NCBI GenBank assembly: GCA_029204225.1
Contig: CM055102.1
Location: 19,240,967-19,304,966, forward strand
Source of the DNA: Diphasiastrum complanatum
Lineage: Eukaryota > Streptophyta > Lycopodiopsida > Lycopodiales > Lycopodiaceae
Direction: 5' to 3'
DNA: 64,000 nt
Below are positions 24,850-35,358 of the stretch, piece after piece (the first letter of the stretch is position 1; each line of letters opens with the position of its first letter). The notes beneath the pieces are model-generated. The model was not told the origin of the DNA. It saw nothing but the letters and a program-made list of their open reading frames with translations, and did not search any database. The translations under genes were made by a program, and so were the position numbers.

Positions 24850-26188
24850 TTCCATCACAATTTACACCCCAGGGACATTCTGATTAGAGTGCAACATTGC
24901 TGAGATTACAGCTATCTCGAAGTTTATGAGCTCATGACTGACGAATCTTGGTAGCTGACAGAAGCTATATCCACCCGCTATATACTTGCCAGAAATCCCA
25001 ATACAATCACCCGGCTCAACTAATAGTACTAATAGAAATGCATGAAACGATTCTGGAAAAGGATACAGATGACCTTGTTTCACCATTTTGACTTAACCCA
25101 GTTGAATATTGCATGGAGGACCTTACCACTGTTATCAACATAGAAGCAAAAAAGAGAACATGGATCTAGAAAACTAGCAGATCCACAGCGTTAACAAACC
25201 CTCCTTGTCGTCGTACCTCTGAGAGCTTGGAAACCTCTCATCGACTGAGGAGCACGGGGTAACAGAGTAGGCCCTTAGAATTGGATGTGGCAGTACCTCT
25301 GTTACTCACGTAGGGCCTAACCATCATCAGAAATGGTGGCCCATGACAATTTTAGGACTTTTGGGCTGGACCAATCCCCCGCCAAAAATGAGCCTAACAA
25401 GAAATGGAGGGGACACATTTGATCGAACCTCACCAATATTGTTTGGTAATACGAGTTGTAGGGCCAACAGCGATAGACATAATAGTTGTCGATGGCACTG
25501 CCAGGGAAGTGCAACCAAGAGACCTCGCCATAGAAGTCAGTGCCAACAACTTTCTCATCCTAGCCTCAGTCTACATCCACACTCATAATCGTTGGGTAAT
25601 ATAATGTGCCTACACTATACGCATATCCACTGCATTGGCTGCCCTAGGTTTCATAAGGAACCTGATTTTCACGTAGAAGAGATAGTACAGTATGAGATTT
25701 GCCATAAAACGGCGAGTTAAGATTGGAACCCGGGTTGCAAAACCACACTCCAACCCTGATCACGCCACTCAACCTGAACCCCCTTATATTCCGCCAAAAT
25801 CAACAGATATGAGAAATGAAACCTGGCACGAACCACCAATGGACACCATCCACAGTTACGGATTGATTAGACTAACAACCAAGTGGAGTTAGTGAAGACG
25901 TATGAAGTATTGATCAACGGAATCTAGAAAACGTATGGGAAAAGTTGGGAGAAAACATGTATCGCGTAAACAACATCAGCTGAGTATTACCTGATAGACA
26001 AAGTACTACACTAGATCAACCATCATAGGTATACCAAAAAAAACTAGATTGAAGGCATCACCATCGGGAGAAACGTCAAATTCCCAAAGGGAGTGATTAG
26101 GACTTAGGAGAAGCAGCCATGGATCCCGGCTGCCTGGAGAGCCCGATGGCAGATCAAACTAACACATGATGGACTTTGCTGAACCATT

Positions 26189-26600
26189 TGTTGGGCACTT
26201 AGTGGGTCCCGCCACTAAAGTACTATTGGCTAAGCTTATCCAAGTGGGCCCCGCAATAGGGCTTCTCGCGTGTATAAGCCCAACCCAATGAGCACGCAAA
26301 CTAGTCTTGTAAAACTTGTAGAATTAAGAATAAGTGACTAGGGGCTTAAAACTCTAAAGTGACATTAGGAGCCCTAAGTCAAGTCGTTATTAAGACAGCT
26401 AAAAGGGCCCAAATTAGAACTCACATGAATCATGTGAGTGCCCTTGTGCTTTCTTAGAACCACTAGATTCATTTTGTGTTAGTTTAAAGGGCTTGGATTA
26501 GGATCCTTGCCATTGTAATTAGCCAACAGGAGAAAGGGGCAAGGGACTCCCCCATCTATAAAAGGGCACCCTTTGAACCATATTTCCATGTTCAATAAGA
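26189..26600 (+). promoter_or_regulatory. LTR-like segment with TATA box
   Basis: CTATAAAAG lies at about 26556-26564, followed by CACCCTTTGAACC and TTCAATAAGAG, the usual order of a plant LTR core promoter and R region. The upstream 350 bp are intergenic in character, with a perfect 21-nt palindrome at 26419-26439. The segment ends just before LINE ORF1, so it could be a solo LTR of the gypsy relic to its left or part of the LINE 5' region. No second copy is in the window to decide. Confidence 0.35.
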
Positions 26601-26736
26601 GAAGAAGATTATGCCCAAATGTGACCCCCGCTCTCCCTCCTGCCTCGCCCCTTGCTCCCGTGGCCAAATCTGCCTCCCTTCCCTCTCATCGCGCGATCTC
26701 TCTCTCTCTCTCTCCTCCATCTGCTTACCGCCTCCT

Positions 26737-27645
26737 ATGGCACCTAAGAAAAAGGAGGGTGTTCTTACACCCCCCTCCCTGTTGGACACCCCCCCATCAC
26801 CGGTAGTGATGGAGGAGCCGTCTTCGGTGACAGAAACTATCAACATGGCTGCCATTGACTACACTCCTTCCAAACCTACCGAAAGTCTTTTTGCTTATGA
26901 TCTTAGTTTTATCCGGCAAGAAATTCTTGGACTTAAGAAACAACTACACCTCTTTGAAGCTGAAAATAGCAAGTTAGCTAAGGATCTTTTTGGTGTCACG
27001 GAACGTGTGGAGCAGCTTGAGCAAGAAAATATATATCTTAAGCAACGAATTGCAGAAAAAAGTGCCTTGGAGGAGACTTCCAACAAGATCAATAGCTTGG
27101 AGAAACAAGTCGAGGAGACGAAAACGTGGGCAGCACTCTTCAAACCGGATGATATGGGCAGCAAACTCTCATCACTCGCAAAACAGGTTGAAGAAACGAC
27201 ATCGATCCTTAAGCAAGGTAATCACTCTCAGATTTCATCTTTTCCGAAGGAAAACGATTTGGAGACAGTTTTGGGTGAACAAGCCAGAAGGGCCAAAAAA
27301 GCCTTTAACATTAGAGTAAGAGGCATTGCCAATGGTGGAAAACCGTTGGAAGAAGCTACGGATTTGCTCATTTCCAAGTTATCTCATGTGGCTGACGGTT
27401 TTGATACTGCTTGGCGCAGTAAATTTGATGACAATGTTTTGTTTATCAAGTTCCGCTCGCTTTCACAACGCAATGCTGCCCTTCGGCTTAGGGCAAAGCT
27501 TAAAGGTACTTTCATTTATATGGATGATGACTTAACAAATACTCAATGGTTGGCAAGAAAAAAGATTATCCTTGAAGCGAAAGAGAAAGGGCAAAGGGTT
27601 GTTTTTATTGACGGGAAACCGAGATTTTTCGACCTTCCACAATAG
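26737..27645 (+). CDS. LINE ORF1 protein (coiled coil plus RRM-type domain)
   Basis: Nucleic-acid chaperone of a non-LTR retrotransposon, expected in the cytoplasmic RNP with element RNA. 302 residues from the ATG at 26737 (MAPKKKEG). An earlier in-frame ATG at 26611 only adds a leader encoded by a TC-rich stretch. Roughly residues 60-170 are heptad-rich (VTERVEQLEQENIYLKQRI; NKINSLEKQVEETKTW), predicting a trimerising coiled coil as in L1 ORF1p. Residues of about 195-300 read FNIRVRGIANGGKPLEEA, then NVLFIKFRSLSQRNAALRLR and GTFIYMDDDLT, the RRM and C-terminal domain pattern of L1-type ORF1p (L-K-G-x-x-I-Y-x-x-x-D-L-T). There is no CCHC knuckle, unlike most seed-plant L1 ORF1 proteins. It ends at an amber codon with ORF2 open in the same frame. 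Confidence 0.85.
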   Translation: MAPKKKEGVLTPPSLLDTPPSPVVMEEPSSVTETINMAAIDYTPSKPTESLFAYDLSFIRQEILGLKKQLHLFEAENSKLAKDLFGVTERVEQLEQENIYLKQRIAEKSALEETSNKINSLEKQVEETKTWAALFKPDDMGSKLSSLAKQVEETTSILKQGNHSQISSFPKENDLETVLGEQARRAKKAFNIRVRGIANGGKPLEEATDLLISKLSHVADGFDTAWRSKFDDNVLFIKFRSLSQRNAALRLRAKLKGTFIYMDDDLTNTQWLARKKIILEAKEKGQRVVFIDGKPRFFDLPQ

Positions 27646-30600
27646 GAACTAGGGGCCCCCGGATATAGAAGCTACCCGAGATCCCCTACCAATTTGAGAC
27701 TTGGCTTCTGGAATTGTAATGGTTTTTTATCTTCGTCATCAGCCGGAGACTTTGCTGATTTTATTAGAAAATGCGACATTTTGTTGTTGGCTGAAACTCA
27801 TGAGTCCTTATATCATCCTCTTCCAAATATACAGGAGTACTCTTGGCATTTTGCTTTTCGTCCATTTGTTAGGGGAAAAACTTGTCGAGGATCTGGAGGA
27901 GTAGCTTGTTTATACAGAGACACCACAGTTCAGATGGTTAAACAAGATCCATACGCTCGCTATATTTGGTTACACATTATTGGCTCACTATTGGGATTAC
28001 CTCAGGACATCTATATAGCTGTATGCTATTTTGCTCCACAGACCTCAGTGTTTGCTGAGTTTGGCGGGGACCCTTTTCAGGCTCTCTCAGATGATATTGC
28101 TATCTTTTCTCAGCAGGGTTCCATTTTACTAGCAGGTGATTTCAACGCCCGCACAAGCTCTAGACAAACCGAATTTCATGCAGCTACGGATCTTCTCAGG
28201 CTTTACCCTTTGGATATGGGGCTAGACCGGGTATCACAGGATGCAGACACTCCAGCTACATCTTTCGGGGAGCAGTTGATCACTCTAGCAGAGACACACG
28301 CTCTTGCCATTTTGAATGGCCTCACACAGTGGCCTTCCTCATCAGCATATACATGCTATCCTCATGGTGGAGGACATAGTGTGGTCGACTACTTCATTGG
28401 ATCACCTGCTTTGATCTCTCACATTTCTGATTTCTCCATCACACCCCCTACCATTTCCGATCACTCACTCTTACACATCTCACTTGGTCACATAACCTCT
28501 TCTTTGCAAATTTCTTGCTCTCTTCCCACTCATAAACGTATTCCTTTCACCCAATCTGGATTCACTAATTACACCACAATCTTATCCCAACTACTCGCTA
28601 ACTTCCCGTTCATGGCACCAATTGACCAGCAAGCCACTTTTCTCTCTACATCCCTCTTAGCTGCTGCTTCCTCATCCTTCCCCACCAAAACGACATCATC
28701 TCACAGAAGTGTTCACAACAGATGGTATGATGCAGAATGCCGCTCTCTTCACAATCATGTGACATATGCCAGGTCACACTCCCCTGCCACACTCAAACAA
28801 TGCCAGAAAGAATATCATAGAACCACCAGAACAAAGAAGATCAAGTACCTACAATCACTCTGCCAAAAAATGATCAACTCTTTAGATTCACCCTCCTCCT
28901 CTTTTTTCTGGAAACATTTCACCAGACACTCTTCAACATTGGCCCCCATAGCCATCGAATCCTGGATCGAGTATGCCACGGAGTTATATACCACGGACTC
29001 TCCTCCTACCTCACTCTCACCGAGACCTGACCACTGCTCACTTTTCACCCCTGACATGGTTGAAAACGCCATTAAACATGCCAAACTAAATAAAGCCACT
29101 GACTATGACCCCTTAAGTGTAGACTTCCTAAAGCCCGTAGCACATCTCATCTCCCCTTACATTGCTCATGTTTTTAACACAGCTGTTACTTCTGGTTTTC
29201 CTACGGCTTGGTGTACTAATATCCTTCACCCCATCCTCAAGGCAGGTGATCCCATGAATGTAGGAAACTACCGCACCATTATGATTGGCCACACTCTAGC
29301 TAAGATATATGGCTCTATACTACAGACAGTCACTGGATCTTTTGCTGAAACTGAGGGTTTACACGCTATGGGTCAAGCTGGTTTCAGACCGGGATATTCT
29401 ACTTCAGACCAGATCTTCATTTTGAGATGCATTATTGAGGAGGCTCGACATCGGAAACAGAGAATTTACTGTTGCTTTGTGGATTTTCGCAAAGCTTTTG
29501 ACTCTGTTCCACGACATCTTCTTTTCCAGAGACTGTCTTCACTTGGCTTTTCAGAGGATACTATTGCTGCGATCATTACTTTATATGAGCGAGTCTTGGC
29601 ACGTTTCAGAGATGGTAGTGGCTGGTCCTCACAGATACATTCTACCATTGGGGTGAAGCAGGGTTGCCCCTTATCACCCACTCTTTTTGCACTATATATA
29701 GATGACCTCGAGCGGATTATTCGCGAGGAAGGTGGAGAGGGCTGTCCCCTAGCAGACATTATTATCCCCATTCTCTTGTACGCTGATGATGTGGTTCTCC
29801 TCTCATCCTCTGCAGCTGGTTTACAGAGTCACCTTTCTGCTTTACATCACTTTTGCCAGCGTTGGGGATTGACGGTTAACCTTAAGAAGACTAAGATTAT
29901 GGTGTTTAACACCAACAGACAGCATATGAGAGATGTGATTTTCTATTATGACGGGCTACCGATTGAGATCGTGACCTCCTACACCTATTTGGGAGTTCTT
30001 TTCTCTGGTCCGCTACTCACTTTTCGACCAGCAGCCACCGCCAGGCTCCGCAAGGGGCATACCGCTCTTGTGCATATGGAGAGATTTTGCTCTACTTATT
30101 ATGTGCAGGATCCTGCTACCAGATGCCTACTATTTTCTGCTACTGTCTCCCCAGTTGTGCTATATTCGGCTGAGACTTGGTGCCCTGATTTATCACGCGA
30201 TACATGGAGAGATCTTACTCGTATCTAGATTCTCATGCTCAGTAGGATAATTCGGGCTAAGCCCTCAGTACCACATGATATCATACTAGCCGAGTTTTCT
30301 TCTCCTCCATTAGTTGTTGGTGCTATGTTTCAGATCATCACCTTTCTTCACAGGGTATCAGATCTAGATACCTCCAGATACATTGTTGCTGCTCTCACTT
30401 CATCTTGTACCCTTGCAGATCAGGGAGCCAAGCACTCTTGGTATCGCAGTGTCTCAGCCCTTCTTCAGACTTGGGGTTTATCCGCACTTGATCTTCCGAA
30501 TGGAACCCATGCTTATATCAGACAGCAGATTTACCGGAGCTACATACGCACTATATGGTCACATCCTGATCCAGATAGGGTCAAGCTACATTATTATGGC

Positions 30601-31197
30601 ACACATCTTTTATGGCTGGACGTTTCGGGCTTGCCTATTCTTCCAGTTTATCTTACACAGACGCTATCTTTTGGTCTGAGATATCGTATAGGACAGCTTC
30701 GAGTCTCTTCTCATCAGCTTGCTATCGAGACAGGTAGATACACAGACACTCCCAGATTGCAGCGGATATGTCAGCTTTGTTCTCTTCAGGAGGTGGAAGA
30801 TGAGTTTCATTTCATCTTTCGCTGCCCAGTATACTATGAGATTAGAGGACGATACCATTGTTTATACCGAGATATTCCCCTCACGTTGAGCTCCTTCCTC
30901 GAGTATCCAGATGCTAGATGTGTGGGTCTTCTTTTGAGAGAGATGTATATTTTACGAGCTTCACTTCTACCTACGCTCTCAGATATGGATTCCAGTCAGG
31001 CTCACATTACTCAGTTCTTCCAGAAGCGAGACAGAGTGGATATTTCGGTTGCGGATTTTGACGTCCCCGTCCGAAGATCGAAGACACAGAGAGTTTCGGC
31101 TCGATCCAGTGCTACTAGATCTTCATACGCCTCCCACCAGCCTACATCACGACCCACTACTACCATCACTCATTACTTTCAGCTTGCTCGTAGCTAG
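27646..31197 (+). CDS. LINE ORF2: AP endonuclease-reverse transcriptase
   Basis: Endonuclease and reverse transcriptase for target-primed reverse transcription. The N-terminal APE domain has FWNCNGF, AETHES, AGDFNAR, VVDYFIG and ISDHSLL, i.e. the catalytic Asn, Glu, Asp, Asp and His. The RT has KATDYDPLSVDFLKP, NYRTIMIGHTLAKI, QAGFRPGYSTSDQ, VDFRKAFDSVP, GVKQGCPLSP and YADDVVLL (catalytic Asp pair at about 29780). The C-terminal part has the Cys-His motif CQLC...EDEFHFIFRCP and a basic Ser-rich tail. No ATG occurs near the domain start; the frame is open straight from the ORF1 amber stop. A single TAG at 30226-30228, where related proteins have Gln, truncates this copy after RT. All named active-site residues are intact. 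Confidence 0.9.
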
Positions 31198-31431
31198 TTT
31201 CCTCCGCGGAGCAGGTGGTTAAGCTCTTGCTTTGTACCCTCACCAGCTGGTGGTCAAGCTTGGATACTTTTTCTCTTAGAGACAGAGAGATCGATATTTT
31301 AGTTTTAGTTTTACTGTCTTTTCATTGGTAAATAAGTCCTTATGCGGACAATGCTTCTCACATTTTGTACTCTCTTTTGTCTTATGTGCCCCTGGGCACC
31401 AAAAGACGTTAATAATAATAATTCTAATTCT

Positions 31432-31433
<2 letters not shown>

Positions 31434-31504
<71 letters not shown>
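31434..31504. repeat. (TC)n/(CA)n microsatellite at LINE 3' end
   Basis: About 29 TC units (31434-31492) run directly into six CA units (31493-31504). It abuts the LINE tail and may have grown from it. Confidence 0.9.
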
Positions 31505-31507
<3 letters not shown>

Positions 31508-32149
31508 TTTTTGTAGTTGATATTGCTTTCCATTTGCTTCTTCTTTCTATTTGCATGTAGTTAATGATTTTTGAGAGAGTAGAGAGGATAGGATGTAAAC
31601 AACTCCCCCATTGTAATCTATTCTTTCTTCTTCTTGCTTGTGGTTAAAGTAGGGTGGTTAGTTAGATGTGGTTAATCTAGGCGTAGTTAGAGTAGGTTTT
31701 GCAAGCTAACTTCGCAAGGGAAGCACTACTCCCTTGGGAACGAATCTATAGGTGAACTAGGCCGCTACAATTTTTTGGCATCAATGTCGGGGAATAGATT
31801 AGCATTTTCATGTTTTTCTAGCTTGCATGCATTCATCTTGTGTTTGTGATTTTTGTTTGTGGAATGGATGTGTGGGGGGTAGTTTAGTGAAGAGTAGAGA
31901 TTATATTTGTTGTTTTTTCATGATTTGTAACTTGTATGATTTGTGGAGACAGATTGAGAGGTTAAAAACATCAGATTCCAGCACCCTATCCCTTCCACAG
32001 ATCCTAAAAATCAAAAAAATCAGAAAAACCATGTAGTTTTGACAAATTATCTAGAAAAAGAGACAAAAACCACCTATCGAACCTGATATCTCTCTACTCT
32101 GATCAAACCAACCTTCGCCCACCTGGCAGTATGTTCTACCACATCATCA

Positions 32150-32770
32150 TTACCTACAGTTAGTCACGCGAAGATTAGTTCCCAGACAATTTGCCAAAAT
32201 TGCCAAAAAATAGCCAGAAAAATGAAAAAACCTTTGTAAAAAATGTCCAGAATCTCACAATTGCCCAAAACACCCCAGACAACCTTCGACCAGCTTCATT
32301 TTCAACATCAGAGCCATCTTGGAGATCGGTGAAGGTTAGTAATAAGTGTACGGTCTCTGGCAAAGGTTCTTGTTCACCAAAAAAGAGAAAAAGTGGTCAG
32401 GCGAATGTTCCCAATGCTCAGAGTAAAATCTAAATCCTTTGAATCCTCGCCTGTGTATCGTCAATCTTCGCCTCAGAATAGTCATAAAACATTGTTCTGA
32501 AGTATCTGTGACGTAGGCGAAGGTTAATATTACCTGTAACTAGTCAGGCGAACATTCCCAGCTCTCAAAAGTGCTAAATTGCCTTCTGAACCCTCGCCAG
32601 ACTATCTCTCACTAATGAGCCTTCTAGTCATCAATATGTACTTTCTTGCAAGTCGACGAAGGTTAGTCTCCATCAGAAAGATAGTGGCGAAGGTTCCCAG
32701 TCCTATCGCGCCTAAATTGCTCTTAGAACCCTCGCCGAATCATCCTTCACCAACAAGACGCCGAGCTTCC
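32150..32770 (+). repeat. Degenerate tandem repeats in retroelement leader
   Basis: CGAAGGTTAGT/CGAAGATTAGT-like boxes recur near 32169, 32333, 32515 and 32655. They alternate with GGCGAAGGTTCCCAG/GGCGAATGTTCCCAA boxes (32400, 32545, 32690) and GAACCCTCGCC boxes (32450, 32587, 32727). The spacing is 140-180 bp, giving three to four diverged units between primer site and gag. Confidence 0.55.
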
Positions 32771-32852
32771 TAAAGTGGTAATGCACTGTGATAAATCATA
32801 TAACATTCGGGCGAAGAATCATGCTAAGAAAATCTAAAAAAATCCAAAAAAA

Positions 32853-33862
32853 TTGTCAAAACTACTAGTGACTTCACCCACGAAATACCTATTGAGGGAA
32901 CAAGATGAAGGATTAGATGATGATTCCACACCCAAAATTGCATTGCATCATGACTCAACTCCAATTGCATCAACCTCAGCTTCAACGAGCTTGTCCAATC
33001 AATCATTGATGGAACGGATCACGAAGTTACACAAGCAACAGATGGAGCAGCTCACAACCCAATTTGACCAAAAACTGAAAGCCCTTCAGAATACTGCAGC
33101 ACCACAATCAGATCCTTATCAGCAGCAATAGCCTGGATGAGACAATGTTTGGTGTCCCATTTGTACCCAAAATCACACTTCCAATGAGTGTCTGGTACTG
33201 CAGCAGAATTTGAAGCTGAAGCACAAATATTGTCACCTATGCAACGTGTCCTCGCATGACACTGTTTATTGCCCCCACAACCCACGGATCATACAGCAGA
33301 AGAGAGCTCAGTTACAGACCTTATGCTCACCATCAGGGAGCACCTAACGCAGCACCAAGGCTTGGACAAGGTCCTCAGCAACAAAGAATGACACTACCAA
33401 CACCACTAGTGGCGATCAATCCTCAAACAGCCCAGGTGAATCTCACGGCAGCGGAAACTAAAACATTTCTCCAACAGGAAATGCAAAAATGGCATGGACC
33501 TGATGAACCTTTCATCAATGCTGCTATTAATGAGTATTACACCACATATGCTAGCCACAACGAGAAGGGGGGCAGATTATATGGATGCTATAGATGCGGA
33601 GAAGGACATAGGATTGTCGAATGTCCAAAAAAAGAAATTTATACGCCCTTACTGCCGCGAGTGTGGATATGGACACTGCCTCAAGAGTTGTCCATTGAGA
33701 GCCAACACCAACGCGCCATTGAATTGGACTGCAGTTCAATCAACAGGCACAAGCACAAATCCACACCAAGTTGCACCAAAGGGACCTCCCTATCCTAACG
33801 TTCCAGTGCTAGCTGATACGCGAGCACGAAAGCGCCCGAATGTGAAGGATGAACAAGGATGA
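32853..33862 (+). pseudogene. Gypsy-type gag with four CCHC zinc knuckles, frame-broken
   Basis: The N-terminal frame 32853-33131 has a Ser/Thr-rich start and a helical MERITKLHKQQMEQLTTQFD stretch. After the TAG at 33131 the translation reads CPICTQNHTSNEC (about 33157) and CHLCNVSSHDTVYC (about 33232). Further on it reads CYRCGEGHRIVEC (about 33588) and, in the next frame, CRECGYGHCLKSC (about 33655). Each is C-x2-C-x4-H-x4-C apart from small spacing changes. Between them lies a Pro/Gln-rich linker and an FLQQEMQKWHGPDEPFINAA segment. Gag proteins of plant gypsy elements usually carry one or two knuckles. The frame changes at about 33620-33640 and the stop after the first frame make this copy inactive. 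Confidence 0.7.
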
Positions 33863-34146
33863 TATCATAAGATCAGGCATTGGATACAAGAAGCACAAGC
33901 GAAGGAAGCTGCACATCAACCAATAGCTCCTCAAGACACTACTCCAGGTAGAGATCAACAAGCGACCGCACCGCAAGGTTCACCACATAGATCAGATGTG
34001 AACGTGCGACTACACCATCGAGAAAAACCATTCCATATGGCAGAACCCGAAGCTCCAAGGATGGAACTGCTAACAAGCATCTTATCCAGCAAAATGAACA
34101 TCTCTATTGGAGAGTTCTTCGGCCTGCACCTCAAGCAAAGGGTGTC

Positions 34147-34635
34147 TTGTCAGATTTGTTGAACACCGAACCGAACATACCTTCCAAAGAACTATTATTT
34201 TGTGCTAGATTCGAAGAAGCCAACAATGTTCTGAACGTGGGAGCACCTTGGGAGAGAGAGCAGTACAATATAACTCTTCCTATCAAGCACAAACTCTTCG
34301 GAGAAGAAGCTGTTGTTGTAGATGGAGGATCGGGTGTCAACCTTATCTCCACTACTTTGCATGAGAAAAGGAATCTACAAGGCCTGAAAGCTCCCAAGCT
34401 TGCCATCAAACTAGCTGATCAATCATGTGTAGCAAGGGTACAATTTGTCATTACATTTGCAGTGATGGACATTCCTGAGACACCCACTGCCTATCGAATT
34501 TTGTTGGGACGACCCTGGTTACGAGTTGCGCAAGTAGTTCATGATTGGGGGACCAACAAAATCACATTTGAAAATAGAGAGCAGCATGTCATGGGTTTGT
34601 CAGTTTATGTGGTCAATATTGGGCCTATGGCTTGA
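34147..34635 (+). pseudogene. Gypsy-type aspartic protease
   Basis: Retropepsin that would cleave Gag-Pol. The frame (162 codons) carries VVDGGSGVNLIS, where most active enzymes have D-S/T-G (here D-G-G), then the flap region, and RILLGRPWL, the second conserved hydrophobic-G-R segment of gag-asp proteases. It has the typical preceding INV/YNITLPIKHKLFG strand. Upstream, 33863-34140 is Gln/Pro-rich and carries in-frame stops. The frame ends in VVNIGPMA and no reverse transcriptase follows. Confidence 0.65.
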
Positions 34636-34721
34636 ATTAAATTTTCGAAGTTTGAAGTTACTAATTATCGTAAATTGTAATTTACTAATTTGCAGGCAAT
34701 AACACGTTTGTCCCTCTTTGT

Positions 34722-35357
34722 GTGCACTGTGTAGGGCCTGTCACTCGAGCAGAGCGTAGGAGGAGGGTAGGAGAGGCTAGCAGCTCCCGTGCTCATAGCC
34801 CCGAGGACGAGTCTGAGTCTGAGGCATCGTCAGGGTCAGAGTCCTCAGAGGAGGAGGAGTATGAGGATGAGGAGTCCGAGGAGGGCGGGGATGAGGATGA
34901 GGGGCATCATACCACTGCCTCTGATGAGGATTTCGCAGCTAAGCCTACCACTCGAGAGGCCACAGCAGGCTCCACAGCACCACCAGCGAGTGGGAGGAGT
35001 GTTACGAGCTCGTAACCAGTGCCGAACCCTAGAGAACACAGATAGATCAGATACCACAGTCAGGGTCGTGTCCAGCGTACATGACCAACAGGGCAAGGCA
35101 GTGTGAGTAGTGTGCCCCAGCACGGTCCATAGCCATGGCGGGCCTAACACAGCCTAGGGACCCTGTCAGCAGGATAGGGCCCCCAGTTGGGTCCCGACGT
35201 GCAGTCGGCCACGTCAGTGCCACGTGGCCGACACTTGGCAGTAGCATGCTACCAGTCCTCACATTGGGCTAGGAGGGGCTTACTCTATATCAAGGAGTAG
35301 GCAAGGTTGGGTGGATCAGTTAGTGTTTGCCCTACTGTGGTGTTAGGATCTATTACA
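34722..35357 (+). other. Acidic coding remnant followed by an LTR
   Basis: 34722-35015 encodes a Ser/Glu/Asp-rich tail (SSGSESSEEEEYEDEESEEG), perhaps the C-terminus of a polyprotein; I do not recognise it. From about 35040 to 35357 the sequence looks like an LTR that ends in CTATTACA directly before the primer site at 35359. A repeated CCACGTCAGTGCCACGTGG palindrome-like segment lies near 35208-35226. LTR borders are approximate because the second copy is not in the window. Confidence 0.4.
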
Positions 35358-35358
35358 C

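Larger units (their letters stand above)
26608..31440 (+). mobile_element. LINE retrotransposon, nearly full length
   Basis: The element holds ORF1, then an endonuclease-reverse transcriptase ORF2, a 3' UTR of about 215 bp and an A/T-rich tail (TTAATAATAATAATTCTAATTCTAA) ending at about 31434, where a (TC)n/(CA)n microsatellite begins. ORF1 and ORF2 are in the same reading frame, interrupted by TAG at 27643-27645 and 30226-30228 only. The 5' limit is set roughly at the first base after the LTR-like segment. I could not identify a target-site duplication, because the 3' side is microsatellite and the 5' start is unclear. Few lesions suggest a young insertion. Confidence 0.85.
31505..34640 (+). 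mobile_element. Ty3/gypsy-type element, LTR end to protease
   Basis: TGGCATCAATGTCGGGGAA at 31776-31794 closely resembles the TGGCGCCGTTGCCGGGGA primer site of Athila/Ogre-type gypsy elements. It is preceded by CTACAATTTT, so an LTR probably ends near 31768 (sequence 31505-31768). A leader of about 1 kb with degenerate repeats follows, then gag with zinc knuckles (from 32853) and a retropepsin (to 34635). The reverse transcriptase and integrase are absent: the coding sequence stops at 34635 and unrelated acidic sequence begins by 34720. It is a deleted or non-autonomous copy. Confidence 0.65.

Noticed and set aside
25700-25740. tRNA B-box-like sequence (AACCCGGGTTGC)
   Set aside because: No matching A box or cloverleaf could be drawn around it.
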